Source: Saprospiraceae bacterium (GTDB lineage: Bacteria > Bacteroidota > Bacteroidia > Chitinophagales > Saprospiraceae). From it: DNA of 64,000 nucleotides. Under the pieces are notes generated by a model, which saw only the letters and a program-made list of their open reading frames with translations, did not search any database and was not told the DNA's origin. Shown piece by piece: positions 1 through 7,322 of the stretch; the stretch's first letter is position 1; each line of letters starts with the position of its first letter. Where the stretch lies: the NCBI GenBank assembly GCA_020630735.1, contig JAHDIP010000001.1, positions 26,967-90,966 on the forward strand. The letters are read 5' to 3'. The translations under genes were made by a program, and so were the position numbers.

Positions 1-984
1 AGCAGCACCGCCATCAATCAATTCTTTGACAACAACTCCTTGTACAATATCGATACCCAATTCGTCAGCTAACTCATTATCTAATTCCTGAATATAAACA
101 CCTAAGGTTCCTCTTTGGTAGCTTCCATGTTCAATGATATCATTTACGATTGTTTGCATCATATTTACAGGAATAGCAAAAGAATAACCTACATATGAGC
201 CTGTACGAGAAGCAATAGCCGTATTAATTCCGATTAAATTGCCATCAGCATCTACCAATGCACCTCCACTATTGCCAGGATTTACAGCAGCATCTGTTTG
301 AATAAATGCTTCAATAGCTCCCTTTTCATCTATTATATCAATATCTCTACCTTTAGCACTAATAATACCAGCAGTAACAGTAGATGTCAAATCAAATGGG
401 TTACCAATAGCGAGTACCCACTGCCCAACCTTCGCTTTATCAGAATCTGCATAAGACAATGTCGGTAAGTTAGTCGCTTCTATTTTTATAACTGCTAAAT
501 CTGCTTTAGGATAAGTACCTACAATTTTTGCTTGGTACTTTTTATTATCAAACAATGTTACTTCTACTTCGTCGGCAAAACCAACAACATGATTATTCGT
601 AACAATATAACCATCTGAAGAGATGATAACGCCAGATCCCATACCTTGCTTTATTTGTGGCATATTAAATAAGTTTCCGCCAAAAAAATCACTTCCAAAA
701 AAATCTTGTAAAGGATTTGATTCATTTTGTCTTCTACTTTTTGCCAAAGCATCACTTTCTGAAGCAGAAATGTGTACAACTGCAGGACGAGCCTTTTCAG
801 CAGCAGTCGTAAAATCAAAAAGAACAGCGTTTGCACTAGGTTTTACGTTCAGATTAGAACTAACCGTTTGAGCATAAGAATTTGGTGTGGTACTTGCATT
901 ACCTATTTCTAAGAAGTGCAAACCTCCCAATGTAACGAGTCCTCCAATTATTCCTGCAAAAACTAAGGAGACTAAATTTCTCAT
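1..984 (-). CDS. htrA: HtrA/DegP-family periplasmic serine protease (3' part cut by window edge)
   Basis: I translated the reverse strand from the ATG at 984-982; it stays open to base 1 (328 codons), so the C-terminus lies outside the window. An N-terminal hydrophobic stretch looks like a signal peptide or anchor. The trypsin-like triad is complete: His132 in TNNHVV, Asp162 in KADLAVIKI and Ser239 in GNSGGAL. The visible C-terminal part is the start of the first PDZ domain. Proteins of this family are periplasmic proteases and chaperones that degrade misfolded envelope proteins, often under ECF sigma control. Two ECF systems lie within the next 5 kb, which is suggestive but does not show regulation. 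Confidence 0.93.
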   Translation of the reverse strand, partial: MRNLVSLVFAGIIGGLVTLGGLHFLEIGNASTTPNSYAQTVSSNLNVKPSANAVLFDFTTAAEKARPAVVHISASESDALAKSRRQNESNPLQDFFGSDFFGGNLFNMPQIKQGMGSGVIISSDGYIVTNNHVVGFADEVEVTLFDNKKYQAKIVGTYPKADLAVIKIEATNLPTLSYADSDKAKVGQWVLAIGNPFDLTSTVTAGIISAKGRDIDIIDEKGAIEAFIQTDAAVNPGNSGGALVDADGNLIGINTAIASRTGSYVGYSFAIPVNMMQTIVNDIIEHGSYQRGTLGVYIQELDNELADELGIDIVQGVVVKELIDGGAA

Positions 985-1060
985 AATTTTTTTATTGAAT
1001 TTTTATTGAAAAAAATGTTTTGTAAGAGAAAAAGCCTTTATTTTGTGCTTTATCTTTTTG

Positions 1061-1068
1061 CAAAATTA
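1061..1068 (-). promoter_or_regulatory. Candidate -7 element for the HtrA gene
   Basis: The reverse strand reads TAATTTTG, an exact match to the Bacteroidota -7 consensus TAnnTTTG, 77 bases upstream of the HtrA start codon. I find no clear -33 TTG at the expected distance, so this is a half-site call. Confidence 0.45.
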
Positions 1069-1230
1069 ACGCTTGCATATATTCATTGTTTCTATCGAAT
1101 AGTACTTTAACATGATATTAACTCCAAACAAGCGTTCTTTTCAGCCCCCCATCTGCTTAGCGTCAGGAAAACAAATGATTATACTCGTACACCTTTACAT
1201 GTAATAACTGCTCTACTAAAGGGTATTTTT

Positions 1231-1262
1231 TTGACGTATATATCAAATAAAATGTATCTTGG
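1231..1262 (+). promoter_or_regulatory. Candidate promoter of the HD-domain gene
   Basis: TTG at 1231-1233 and TATCTTGG at 1255-1262 (one mismatch to TAnnTTTG) are separated by 21 bases, a normal Bacteroidota -33/-7 spacing. The implied transcription start near 1268 lies after the upstream TTG and ATG codons at 1231 and 1252. It therefore argues for translation from ATG 1279 or 1285. Confidence 0.5.
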
Positions 1263-1278
1263 TCGTGAATATAAATTG

Positions 1279-1869
1279 ATGAGTATGAGGAATCCTCTAA
1301 AAGAGGATGCTGTTATAGAAACGCTATTGCGTCCTGAAACAGAATTGGAACAAATCATTCTGAAAAATGATACTTTCCGCAAAGGTCTTTTGTGGGGCAA
1401 ACCTCGTTTTGGTCATCCTGAAGGGCAAGTCGCTCTTCACATTCGAGAAGTACTCGATAATGTAGATAAGCTAAATATATCGGCAGAAGACCGAAATCGT
1501 TTGCGCTTAATTACATTTGCACATGATACTTTCAAGTATAAAGAAGATAAGACTTCTCATCCGCGTGATTGGTCCAAACATCATGGAGTACTTGCCCGTA
1601 AGTTTATGGAGGCATATACTAAAGATGATTCGATTCTTGAAATACTAGAGCTGCATGATGAAGCTTATTATTGCTGGAGATTGGAATATATCTATAGAAG
1701 AAAAGAAGATGGTCAGGAACGTTTATCTACGCTTTTGGCTAGATTAAAAAACTATCTGCAGTTATATTATTTATTTTTCAAATGCGATACTCGTACAGGC
1801 GATAAAAATCAAGCTCCTCTAAAGTGGTTTGAAAAAACGATTAAAAATATTGAGGTTGTCCATTTTTAA
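1279..1869 (+). CDS. HD-domain metal-dependent phosphohydrolase-like protein
   Basis: The protein (about 196 residues) carries the spaced ligands of the HD superfamily: a His in GHPEGQVALHIREV, the HD doublet in FAHDTFK, a His in KHHGVLARKF and a late Asp in ELHDEAY. HD proteins are usually nucleotidases or phosphohydrolases using one or two divalent metals; the substrate cannot be told from sequence. No signal peptide is visible, so it is probably cytoplasmic. I chose ATG 1279 rather than the longer TTG-started frame from 1231 because a good promoter overlaps the extra codons; ATG 1285 is nearly as likely. The gene stands alone and is followed by a strong terminator. Confidence 0.75.
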   Translation: MSMRNPLKEDAVIETLLRPETELEQIILKNDTFRKGLLWGKPRFGHPEGQVALHIREVLDNVDKLNISAEDRNRLRLITFAHDTFKYKEDKTSHPRDWSKHHGVLARKFMEAYTKDDSILEILELHDEAYYCWRLEYIYRRKEDGQERLSTLLARLKNYLQLYYLFFKCDTRTGDKNQAPLKWFEKTIKNIEVVHF

Positions 1870-1892
1870 TCAACCGATAATTAGATATAACT

Positions 1893-1929
1893 AAAAAGCC
1901 TTTCTACCCTGTTTTGAAAGGCTTTTTTT
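1893..1929 (+). terminator. Rho-independent terminator after the HD-domain gene
   Basis: A perfect 12-bp stem, AAAAAGCCTTTC (1893-1904) with GAAAGGCTTTTT (1916-1927), has an 11-base loop and continues into a T run. It lies 24 bases after the HD gene stop codon. Confidence 0.9.
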
Positions 1930-2125
1930 ATTGTAAAAATAAAAAATTGAAAAAAAACGCCTTAAAGAAACTTTTTTAGAGAAAATAAAGTTTGAAGATA
2001 TAAGAACTTGGCTAAGTTTTAGACAAGTTCTTAACTATATATGGGTACTTCACTATTTTTTTGCCCAATTCATAGTAGCAAAGTCCATAAAATTGTAAAC
2101 TCATTCATCAAATAATTTTATCTTT

Positions 2126-2719
2126 ATGATACAAATGACAGACGAAAATACCACAAATGAGCTTTATGATAGGATATTTGAGGAAGAGTTCATGCCTCAA
2201 ATAGAGGCTTTGTATAACTTTGCCTATCACCTCACTTATAATGAGGCAGATGCCAATGATCTTGTTCAAGAAACTTATCTTAAAGCATATCGTTTTATTA
2301 AAAAATACGATCAAGGAACCAATGCAAAAGCATGGTTGTTTAAGATATTGAAAAATGCGTTCATTAACGATTATCGCAAAAAAAGTAAGCGACCTACACA
2401 AGTAGATTATGAAGAAATTGTTACCTATCACGGAGATGATGATTCAAACTACTCAAGTTATATGGACCTAAGGGAAGAGCTTTACCAGGGAATGATTGGA
2501 GATGAGGTAACAAATGCTATTAATGCATTACCTGTAGATTTTAGAGTGGTGATTCTTCTTTGCGATATTGAGAATTTTAAATACGAAGAAATTTCAAAAA
2601 TTATAAATGTTCCTATCGGAACGGTTCGGTCGAGATTGCACCGTGCTCGAAATTTATTAAAAGAAAAATTAAGAGAATACGCTAAGTCATTAGGATATAA
2701 TGATGGCGATGACTCTTAA
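2126..2719 (+). CDS. ECF-type RNA polymerase sigma factor
   Basis: A 197-residue two-domain sigma factor. Region 2 is at about residues 25-95, with the core-binding and -10 recognition stretch around DANDLVQETYLKAY and the WLFKILKN segment. An acidic linker separates it from region 4, with its helix-turn-helix around FKYEEISKIINVPIGTVRSRLHRAR. ECF factors direct core polymerase to a small stress or transport regulon and are usually held by a cognate anti-sigma; a small anti-sigma gene follows at 2961. A TATCTTTA element at 2119-2126 overlaps the first ATG, so ATG 2135 (residue 4) may be the true start. The 241-base gap before the anti-sigma gene is unusually long and structured. Confidence 0.93.
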   Translation: MIQMTDENTTNELYDRIFEEEFMPQIEALYNFAYHLTYNEADANDLVQETYLKAYRFIKKYDQGTNAKAWLFKILKNAFINDYRKKSKRPTQVDYEEIVTYHGDDDSNYSSYMDLREELYQGMIGDEVTNAINALPVDFRVVILLCDIENFKYEEISKIINVPIGTVRSRLHRARNLLKEKLREYAKSLGYNDGDDS

Positions 2720-2730
2720 TATTTGTTAAC

Positions 2731-2747
2731 CTCACTACTCCAGTGAG
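2731..2747 (+). other. Short hairpin just after the ECF sigma gene
   Basis: CTCACT (2731-2736) pairs with AGTGAG (2742-2747) around a 5-base loop. There is no T tract, so it is not a canonical terminator. It is the first of several inverted repeats in this spacer. Confidence 0.4.
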
Positions 2748-2763
2748 ATCATTTGAAAAGGTT

Positions 2764-2807
2764 ATTGCATCTAACTCTGTTTTTAATAAAAAAGAGTTAG
2801 ATGCAAT
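2764..2807 (+). repeat. 15-bp perfect inverted repeat between the sigma and anti-sigma genes
   Basis: The arms are 2764-2778 and 2793-2807, perfect over 15 bases. The loop bases TTTTT (2780-2784) and AAAAA (2788-2792) can extend the stem to about 20 bp with one bulged G. No T run follows, so this is not an ordinary Rho-independent terminator. As RNA it could be a processing site, an attenuator or part of a larger folded leader for the anti-sigma gene. Confidence 0.75.
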
Positions 2808-2960
2808 CCTCCATCAAATAAGGGGTGTCTTCATGTCGAGAAAAACACAACATATAAGTAGCTTATTAGGCGGTAGACCGTGTGTCTGTACGCAAAGTTG
2901 CTGTATGTCAGAACATGTACGCATCTCGATGGTTGAGCTAGGGTAGAAAAACTTAAAAAA

Positions 2961-3206
2961 ATGGGGAATCCGCAAAATTATCAAGATCTTTTAAAGAAAG
3001 TAAGCATGTATTTAGATAATGAGCTTACAAATGAAGCAGAAAGAGAACTTTTAACAGAAATAAAGCAAAACCCCAACTATTTTGAAATGCTCAATAAGGA
3101 GAAGTCCTTTAGAGATTTTATTAAAAGTAGAGTCCAACGCAAACCAGTCTCACCAAGTCTTATCCAGTCAATAAAAGAAAAGATTCGAGTTTCGCCTCCT
3201 GCCTGA
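2961..3206 (+). CDS. Small anti-sigma factor, zinc-finger family but lacking the zinc ligands
   Basis: An 81-residue soluble protein whose layout (YLDNELTNEAE, then a short helix, then FRDFIKSRVQRKPVSPSLIQSIKEKI) matches the small anti-sigma proteins encoded after ECF genes. Classic members have a HxxxCxxC zinc site; the matching segment here, EIKQNPNY, has neither His nor Cys. It should therefore bind sigma without zinc or thiol redox sensing. The partner is inferred from position, being the ECF gene ending at 2719. The ATG at 2961 follows an A-rich stretch. It has no membrane segment. Confidence 0.7.
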   Translation: MGNPQNYQDLLKKVSMYLDNELTNEAERELLTEIKQNPNYFEMLNKEKSFRDFIKSRVQRKPVSPSLIQSIKEKIRVSPPA

Positions 3207-3366
3207 TCTTAGTCAATACTTTACCAAACATATAATAACGAACGATAAATAAGTTTCCTACATTAGGATGCTCTAAATCGTTTCATCAATTTTAGGACTT
3301 GCTATTAATTGATCAATAATTGTATGTCTTATGGTGAGGCAAAAATGCTTTCTGCTGCTAAAACAG

Positions 3367-3397
3367 TAGAGGCTAAATGTATTACATTTAGCCTCTA
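3367..3397. terminator. Bidirectional terminator-like hairpin between convergent ECF loci
   Basis: A 15-bp perfect inverted repeat (3367-3381 with 3383-3397) with a single central base lies between the anti-sigma stop (3206) and the stop of the minus-strand DUF3703 gene (3438). T-rich sequence follows on the reverse strand. The position fits termination of both operons. Confidence 0.7.
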
Positions 3398-3437
3398 GTT
3401 CAATTATTTGTTTGTATAAACGAAGAATGCTTTATGC

Positions 3438-3809
3438 TCACTCAACTCCTGCTTTGGCGAAAATAACTTGAAGTTCTTTTTCGATGGGAAATGATTTCAA
3501 TGGTGGAACATTTGCTCCTCCAGGATTTCCTATTGGTACTTTTCCTACAAATGATTTGATACCCCCAAATAGAAGTCTAGGAAGTTGCCCTACTATTTCG
3601 TTTACATCTTTTATTTTAAATCCGAATTGTAACATTTTCCAATGCACAAGGTTATGAGTCATTGGATATCGTTGACCGATGATATGTGCTCGCTCTAAAT
3701 GCCTCCAAGCATTTCTTAAGTGACCATTTGTAAAAGCAGCTTGATAGTTTTTTAGCTCCTCTTCATAAAACGGTTTTAAAGATACAGGCATTTTGGTATA
3801 AAACTTCAT
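3438..3809 (-). CDS. DUF3703 family protein
   Basis: A 123-residue protein that I recognise as DUF3703 from the conserved AWRHLERAHIIGQ block, the VHWKMLQFGFK block and the glycine-rich GNPGGANVPP block near residue 95. The biochemical role of the family is not known. It is the last gene of the four-gene operon reading right to left (ECF sigma, anti-sigma, Spy-like, DUF3703), with only 9 bases to the gene before it. Membership of the regulon or of the sensing complex is an inference from this spacing. Confidence 0.8.
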   Translation of the reverse strand: MKFYTKMPVSLKPFYEEELKNYQAAFTNGHLRNAWRHLERAHIIGQRYPMTHNLVHWKMLQFGFKIKDVNEIVGQLPRLLFGGIKSFVGKVPIGNPGGANVPPLKSFPIEKELQVIFAKAGVE

Positions 3810-3818
3810 GCTATTATT

Positions 3819-4286
3819 TTAATTGTTTCTCCTTTCTTTTTCTCCTCTACGTTCGCCTTTTGTTTTTAAACGATCGATAACTTTTCGTCTAAATTCTTTT
3901 TCTGCTTGCTGAAGTTTCCCTATTTTTCTAATCGGTAACACACGCTTAAATTCTTGAAAATACTTTCGTTTTAAGGCAATTTCTTTCTCTTCTCTTTCGA
4001 ACGATTGAAGTATAAATGCTTCTATTTCTTCTTCAGACATTTCATCTACTTTTTTCTTCGGTCGTCGTGCTTTTTTAAGGGCTTTTTGTTCTGCTTTATA
4101 CTCGTTATAAATGGGCCAAAATTTTTGAGCCTCATCAGGAGTTAACTCCAATCGTTCAGTCAAAAAAGAGATACGTTGCGCCTCTAGTCTATCGTGCATA
4201 GCTCCTCTATCACGCTGTGCAAAACTTGTAAAAACAATTAAGCTTAGTGCTACTGCTAATATTATTTTTCTCATGTTAAATTTCAT
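3819..4286 (-). CDS. Spy/CpxP/CnrX-like periplasmic protein
   Basis: A 155-residue protein with a signal peptide ending near SFAQ (residue 24) and a helical mature region. The segment FLTERLELTPDEAQKFWPIY matches the LTxxQ-type repeat of the Spy/CpxP family. The mature protein is strongly basic, with runs such as KKARRPKKK near residue 75 and an Arg/Lys-rich C-terminus. Relatives are periplasmic chaperones or metal sensors, and some, such as CnrX, act with an anti-sigma factor. It sits 2 bases after the membrane anti-sigma gene, whose predicted outer tail is extremely acidic, so a direct electrostatic partnership is plausible but inferred. Confidence 0.72.
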   Translation of the reverse strand: MKFNMRKIILAVALSLIVFTSFAQRDRGAMHDRLEAQRISFLTERLELTPDEAQKFWPIYNEYKAEQKALKKARRPKKKVDEMSEEEIEAFILQSFEREEKEIALKRKYFQEFKRVLPIRKIGKLQQAEKEFRRKVIDRLKTKGERRGEKERRNN

Positions 4287-4288
4287 TT

Positions 4289-4804
4289 TTATAAAAGATC
4301 ATCTAAAGTAGAATCATCTATTTCATCAATTATTTCATTAAGATATTCTTCGATATATTCACTTTCTAGTTCAGAATCTAAATACAAATCATCTCCCTCA
4401 TCTAAACCTATTTCAAGTAATAACTCATCATCAAAATCATCTAAATTTTCAGCTAAATAGTATTCGGCTTCATCTACTGTTAATGCCAACTCAGTATTAG
4501 TTGTTGTACTTTTAGGGTATAAGTAGACTCCTGCCACAAGCAGTAAAGCTAATGATGCAAAAGCAACAGCAAATTGTGGTTGAAATAACGATACAATGCT
4601 CTCTGCTAATTGGTCAAACCACGAAACTTGTTTAGGTTTAGGTGCAGGTTCAGCGACAGTTTCGTTTTTCACCTGTTCTAATACTTTATCTGCTAACGAT
4701 TCAAAGTAATTGACTGGTACAGTAAATCCTTCTTGCTTCTCTGTATCGGCCAAACGAGAAGAGAGTTCTTTTAATTCTTTTTGTATTTCTTCGTGACGAT
4801 TCAT
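4289..4804 (-). CDS. Probable membrane anti-sigma factor with an acidic periplasmic tail
   Basis: 171 residues. A cytoplasmic N-terminal part (about 1-75) rich in charged helices would bind sigma. One membrane helix covers residues 79-96. The C-terminal part 99-171 has 28 Asp/Glu within its last 71 residues and no Lys, Arg or His. I do not recognise a named domain; the anti-sigma call rests on the single membrane helix and the position 11 bases after the ECF gene. The acidic tail faces the same compartment as the basic Spy-like protein encoded next. It could instead be a metal-binding or scaffold protein. Confidence 0.65.
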   Translation of the reverse strand: MNRHEEIQKELKELSSRLADTEKQEGFTVPVNYFESLADKVLEQVKNETVAEPAPKPKQVSWFDQLAESIVSLFQPQFAVAFASLALLLVAGVYLYPKSTTTNTELALTVDEAEYYLAENLDDFDDELLLEIGLDEGDDLYLDSELESEYIEEYLNEIIDEIDDSTLDDLL

Positions 4805-4815
4805 TGTTCTTTTTT

Positions 4816-5379
4816 TTATAGATCAGAATCTTTAAAATAAGCCTCAATTTTTTTGACAGCATGATGATAAGAGGCTTTTAATGCTCCTACAGAAGTATCT
4901 AATATTTCAGAGATTTCTTGGTAACTCATTTCATCGTAATAACGAAGATTAAAAACCTGTAACTGCTTTTGAGGTAAAGTACTTATTGCTTTTTTTAAGT
5001 TCAATTGTAGCTCATTCCCATCAAAATATTCATCTGCTTTAAGCGTGTTTGTCAAATCATATTCTTCGTTATCCATCGAAGTTGTAGGCTTTTTCTTTTT
5101 TTTATTCAAAAAAGTAATGGCCTCATTTGTTGCTATCCGATACAACCAAGTATACAGTTTTGAATTTCCTTGAAACGATTTGATATTTCGATAAACCTTT
5201 ATAAAGGTATTTTGAGTAACATCATTGGCATCTTCATGTTCAACAACCATTCTTCTGATGTGCCAATACAATCGCTCTTGGTACTTCTGCATTAAGGCTC
5301 TAAAACCTGCTTCTGTTTGATCGTCGCTACATAGTAGCGTGATTATTTGATCATCTGATATATCTTTAGTTGTTGGCAA
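4816..5379 (-). CDS. ECF-type RNA polymerase sigma factor, TTG start
   Basis: A 187-residue ECF factor. Region 2 has HEDANDVTQNTFIKVYRNI and WLYRIATNEAITFLNKKKKK; region 4 has LRYYDEMSYQEISEILDTSVGALKASYHHAVKKI. It heads the operon with the membrane anti-sigma, Spy-like and DUF3703 genes. An in-frame TGA directly precedes TTG 5379, so TTG is the only reasonable start; the next ATG falls inside region 2. An ATG at 5383 opens a five-codon frame that ends at 5366 and overlaps the TTG start, which could lower or couple sigma translation. The regulon is unknown, and autoregulation is common in such operons. Confidence 0.92.
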   Translation of the reverse strand: MPTTKDISDDQIITLLCSDDQTEAGFRALMQKYQERLYWHIRRMVVEHEDANDVTQNTFIKVYRNIKSFQGNSKLYTWLYRIATNEAITFLNKKKKKPTTSMDNEEYDLTNTLKADEYFDGNELQLNLKKAISTLPQKQLQVFNLRYYDEMSYQEISEILDTSVGALKASYHHAVKKIEAYFKDSDL

Positions 5380-5459
5380 TCATTCGATTTTAATACTATG
5401 ACTAATTATTTCTTTAAAGGTTTAACCCGAATAAAGAATTTTATGTTTCAATAAATTCT

Positions 5460-6350
5460 TTAAATCATATCAGCCAACATTACCAGTTTGATTGCATAGT
5501 CTCGATCATCTTTTTCGTCTAAAACCTTTTTGGCTAGTTTATGAAGTCCTGTTTTAGCATCTGGAGAAGCTAATAGTTGTTGTACATGCTCATCGTTTTC
5601 CTTCAGAGCATTTATATCTGCTGCTGCTGGCAATCCTTTAAGACCAGCTAACTGTCCAATATTATTCCCTGTTAGCGTTTCGCTCTCTCTCACACTAGAA
5701 GGCAATTGGTCAAAGCCAATGCTAATATCCATTACAGATTGCACTATCGTATGAATCGCCTGCCCACTCGCTCGCACATAATACGCTCTTCCCATACGCC
5801 CCATTAAGTCAATTTTATGTGGATCAATTCTATTATTGTCATCTATTACATCTTCACTAATGTGCATACGTACAACATTACAAATAATCAAATGTCCAGC
5901 GCCGCCTTCATTACCTAAGGTAATTATTTGGCTTACTTTACACTCCATGTGAACAGGAGATTCTTTAATCCTATATGGCTTAACTAAATCGGAGGCAACA
6001 GGCGTAAGACCTGATTTTTCAAATTCGCTAACATCTGTAGGAAATGATATACTGGAGATCGCCATTTGTCTCACTATTGCATGATTGACAACATTGATAA
6101 CAACTTCGCCTGTTTCTTCAATATTGTGTAAGGTATCCTTCGTTGTATTATCAGCAACTCTTCTATTGGAAGAAAAAACGAGTATTGGAGGATTAGAACT
6201 AAAAGCATTGAAAAAACTATACGGCGCTATGTTCTGGTTACCCTCCTTATCTACTGTACTCGCAAATGCAATAGGACGAGGGGCTACAGAACCAAGCAAA
6301 AATTGGTGTAAATCTTTTGTAGGAGTTGTCTTTGGATCAATAACTATCAT
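5460..6350 (-). CDS. Flavin reductase-like FMN-binding split-barrel protein
   Basis: A 296-residue protein with the flavin reductase-like domain in the first 200 residues. Its motif set is GSVAPRPIAFAST, NIAPYSFFNAFSSNPP and a later HMECKV/IICNVV barrel core. Relatives bind FMN and either reduce free flavin or act as oxygenase partners; the substrate is not evident. The C-terminal 90 residues are helical and lie outside the core barrel. No signal peptide is seen. It is transcribed away from the TlpA-like gene, 80 bases upstream of the ECF operon on the same strand. Confidence 0.85.
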   Translation of the reverse strand: MIVIDPKTTPTKDLHQFLLGSVAPRPIAFASTVDKEGNQNIAPYSFFNAFSSNPPILVFSSNRRVADNTTKDTLHNIEETGEVVINVVNHAIVRQMAISSISFPTDVSEFEKSGLTPVASDLVKPYRIKESPVHMECKVSQIITLGNEGGAGHLIICNVVRMHISEDVIDDNNRIDPHKIDLMGRMGRAYYVRASGQAIHTIVQSVMDISIGFDQLPSSVRESETLTGNNIGQLAGLKGLPAAADINALKENDEHVQQLLASPDAKTGLHKLAKKVLDEKDDRDYAIKLVMLADMI

Positions 6351-6610
6351 TGGTTGTTAATATTTTATAAAAAATAAAATAATTGAAGTTGATAAGAAAG
6401 ACTCTTGAAATTATAAAATTTGGCTTTTTGAACTAATTGAGGCTTTTTTAGAGTTTCATAGCAGGGCTATAGAAAGAGAAAAAACGAAAAGTAGTACAAA
6501 AGACTTTTTTAGAAGTCAGTAAACCATTTTTATCAACTCCAGTAAATAGCCGCACAATTTACGAACTTATCTCTTTCTTATTCTTTTAATAAACGATATT
6601 TGTAGTGTTT
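6351..6610. other. Intergenic region between flavin reductase and thioredoxin-like genes
   Basis: AT-rich divergent spacer. A small imperfect hairpin is visible at 6454-6475 (TTTC-ATAGC with GCTAT-A-GAAA). GATATTTG near 6596 resembles a -7 element with one mismatch. The region ends at the dispersed repeat starting near 6611. I see no gene. Confidence 0.4.
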
Positions 6611-6704
6611 TATACCAGTTTTCGGGTCATCATCGGTAGCTAAGGTTTGATTTTCAGGTACTTTGAACGTTTGACAATCCGAAAACCACTTTGGTTTCAG
6701 TATA
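6611..6704 (+). repeat. Dispersed non-coding repeat, copy A
   Basis: The core 6646-6704 matches the reverse complement of 63569-63511 at 51 of 59 positions with no gap; weaker similarity extends left to about 6611. It ends 8 bases before the start codon of the TlpA-like gene. Both copies happen to be open in the same frame, but the differences change six codons and every change is non-synonymous. Conservation is therefore at the DNA or RNA level rather than of a peptide. Confidence 0.8.
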
Positions 6705-6712
6705 TAAAAACA

Positions 6713-7261
6713 ATGAAAATGGGATCTAAATTTACTTTTTCAAAAATACTAAATGTATTAATCGTACTCGGAGTACTTTTTGTAATAGGTCGATACCTTT
6801 ACATGAAACCTAAATACATTCAAGGCGAAGTAGCGCCTAATTTTATCAACTATCTCCCTTCAGGTGATTCTATTCAGCTATCTGATTTTAAGGGGCAATT
6901 TGTTTTACTTGATTTTTGGGGAAGTTGGTGCCCTCCTTGCCGAGCCGAAAGTCCCGATTTAGTAGCACTCTATAAAAAGTTTCACGATGCAAAATTTAAG
7001 GATATCAGTAACTTTGAAATAATAAGTGTAGGTATCGAAAAAAGTAAAAAAAGATGGTTAGCTGCTATAAAAAAAGATAATCTATATTGGCCTTATCATG
7101 TGTCCGAACTACAACGCCTGAAATCAAAAACAGCAAGGCTATATGGTGTCAATGAAATTCCGACAAAGTATCTCATAAACAAGGATGGGTACATCATAAG
7201 TGTCAATCCAACCTTTGAAGAACTGGACAAAATACTGACAAAGCACCTAGAACACTTCTAA
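6713..7261 (+). CDS. TlpA/ResA-like thioredoxin-fold protein, membrane anchored
   Basis: About 183 residues from ATG 6713. An N-terminal membrane helix (ILNVLIVLGVLFVIGRYLY) anchors a thioredoxin-fold domain in the periplasm. The redox motif WCPPC sits in DFWGSWCPPCRAE, and the cis-proline loop is at NEIPTKYLI. Family members reduce disulphides in cytochrome c maturation or envelope proteins. I rejected the longer TTG-started frame from 6647 because its extra codons are the dispersed repeat. ATG 6719 is an alternative. It precedes grpE by 61 bases but is probably a separate unit. Confidence 0.85.
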   Translation: MKMGSKFTFSKILNVLIVLGVLFVIGRYLYMKPKYIQGEVAPNFINYLPSGDSIQLSDFKGQFVLLDFWGSWCPPCRAESPDLVALYKKFHDAKFKDISNFEIISVGIEKSKKRWLAAIKKDNLYWPYHVSELQRLKSKTARLYGVNEIPTKYLINKDGYIISVNPTFEELDKILTKHLEHF

Positions 7262-7322
7262 AAACTGACATTTTGGCTTAAAAAATAGGATGGCAAACAA
7301 ATTGATATTATAAAAATAAAAA

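Noticed and set aside
2743..2946. A 67-codon GTG-started frame in the sigma/anti-sigma spacer, with a Cys-rich stretch
   Set aside because: It runs through the long inverted repeat, has no recognisable domain and has an unusual composition. The structure of the DNA explains the region better.
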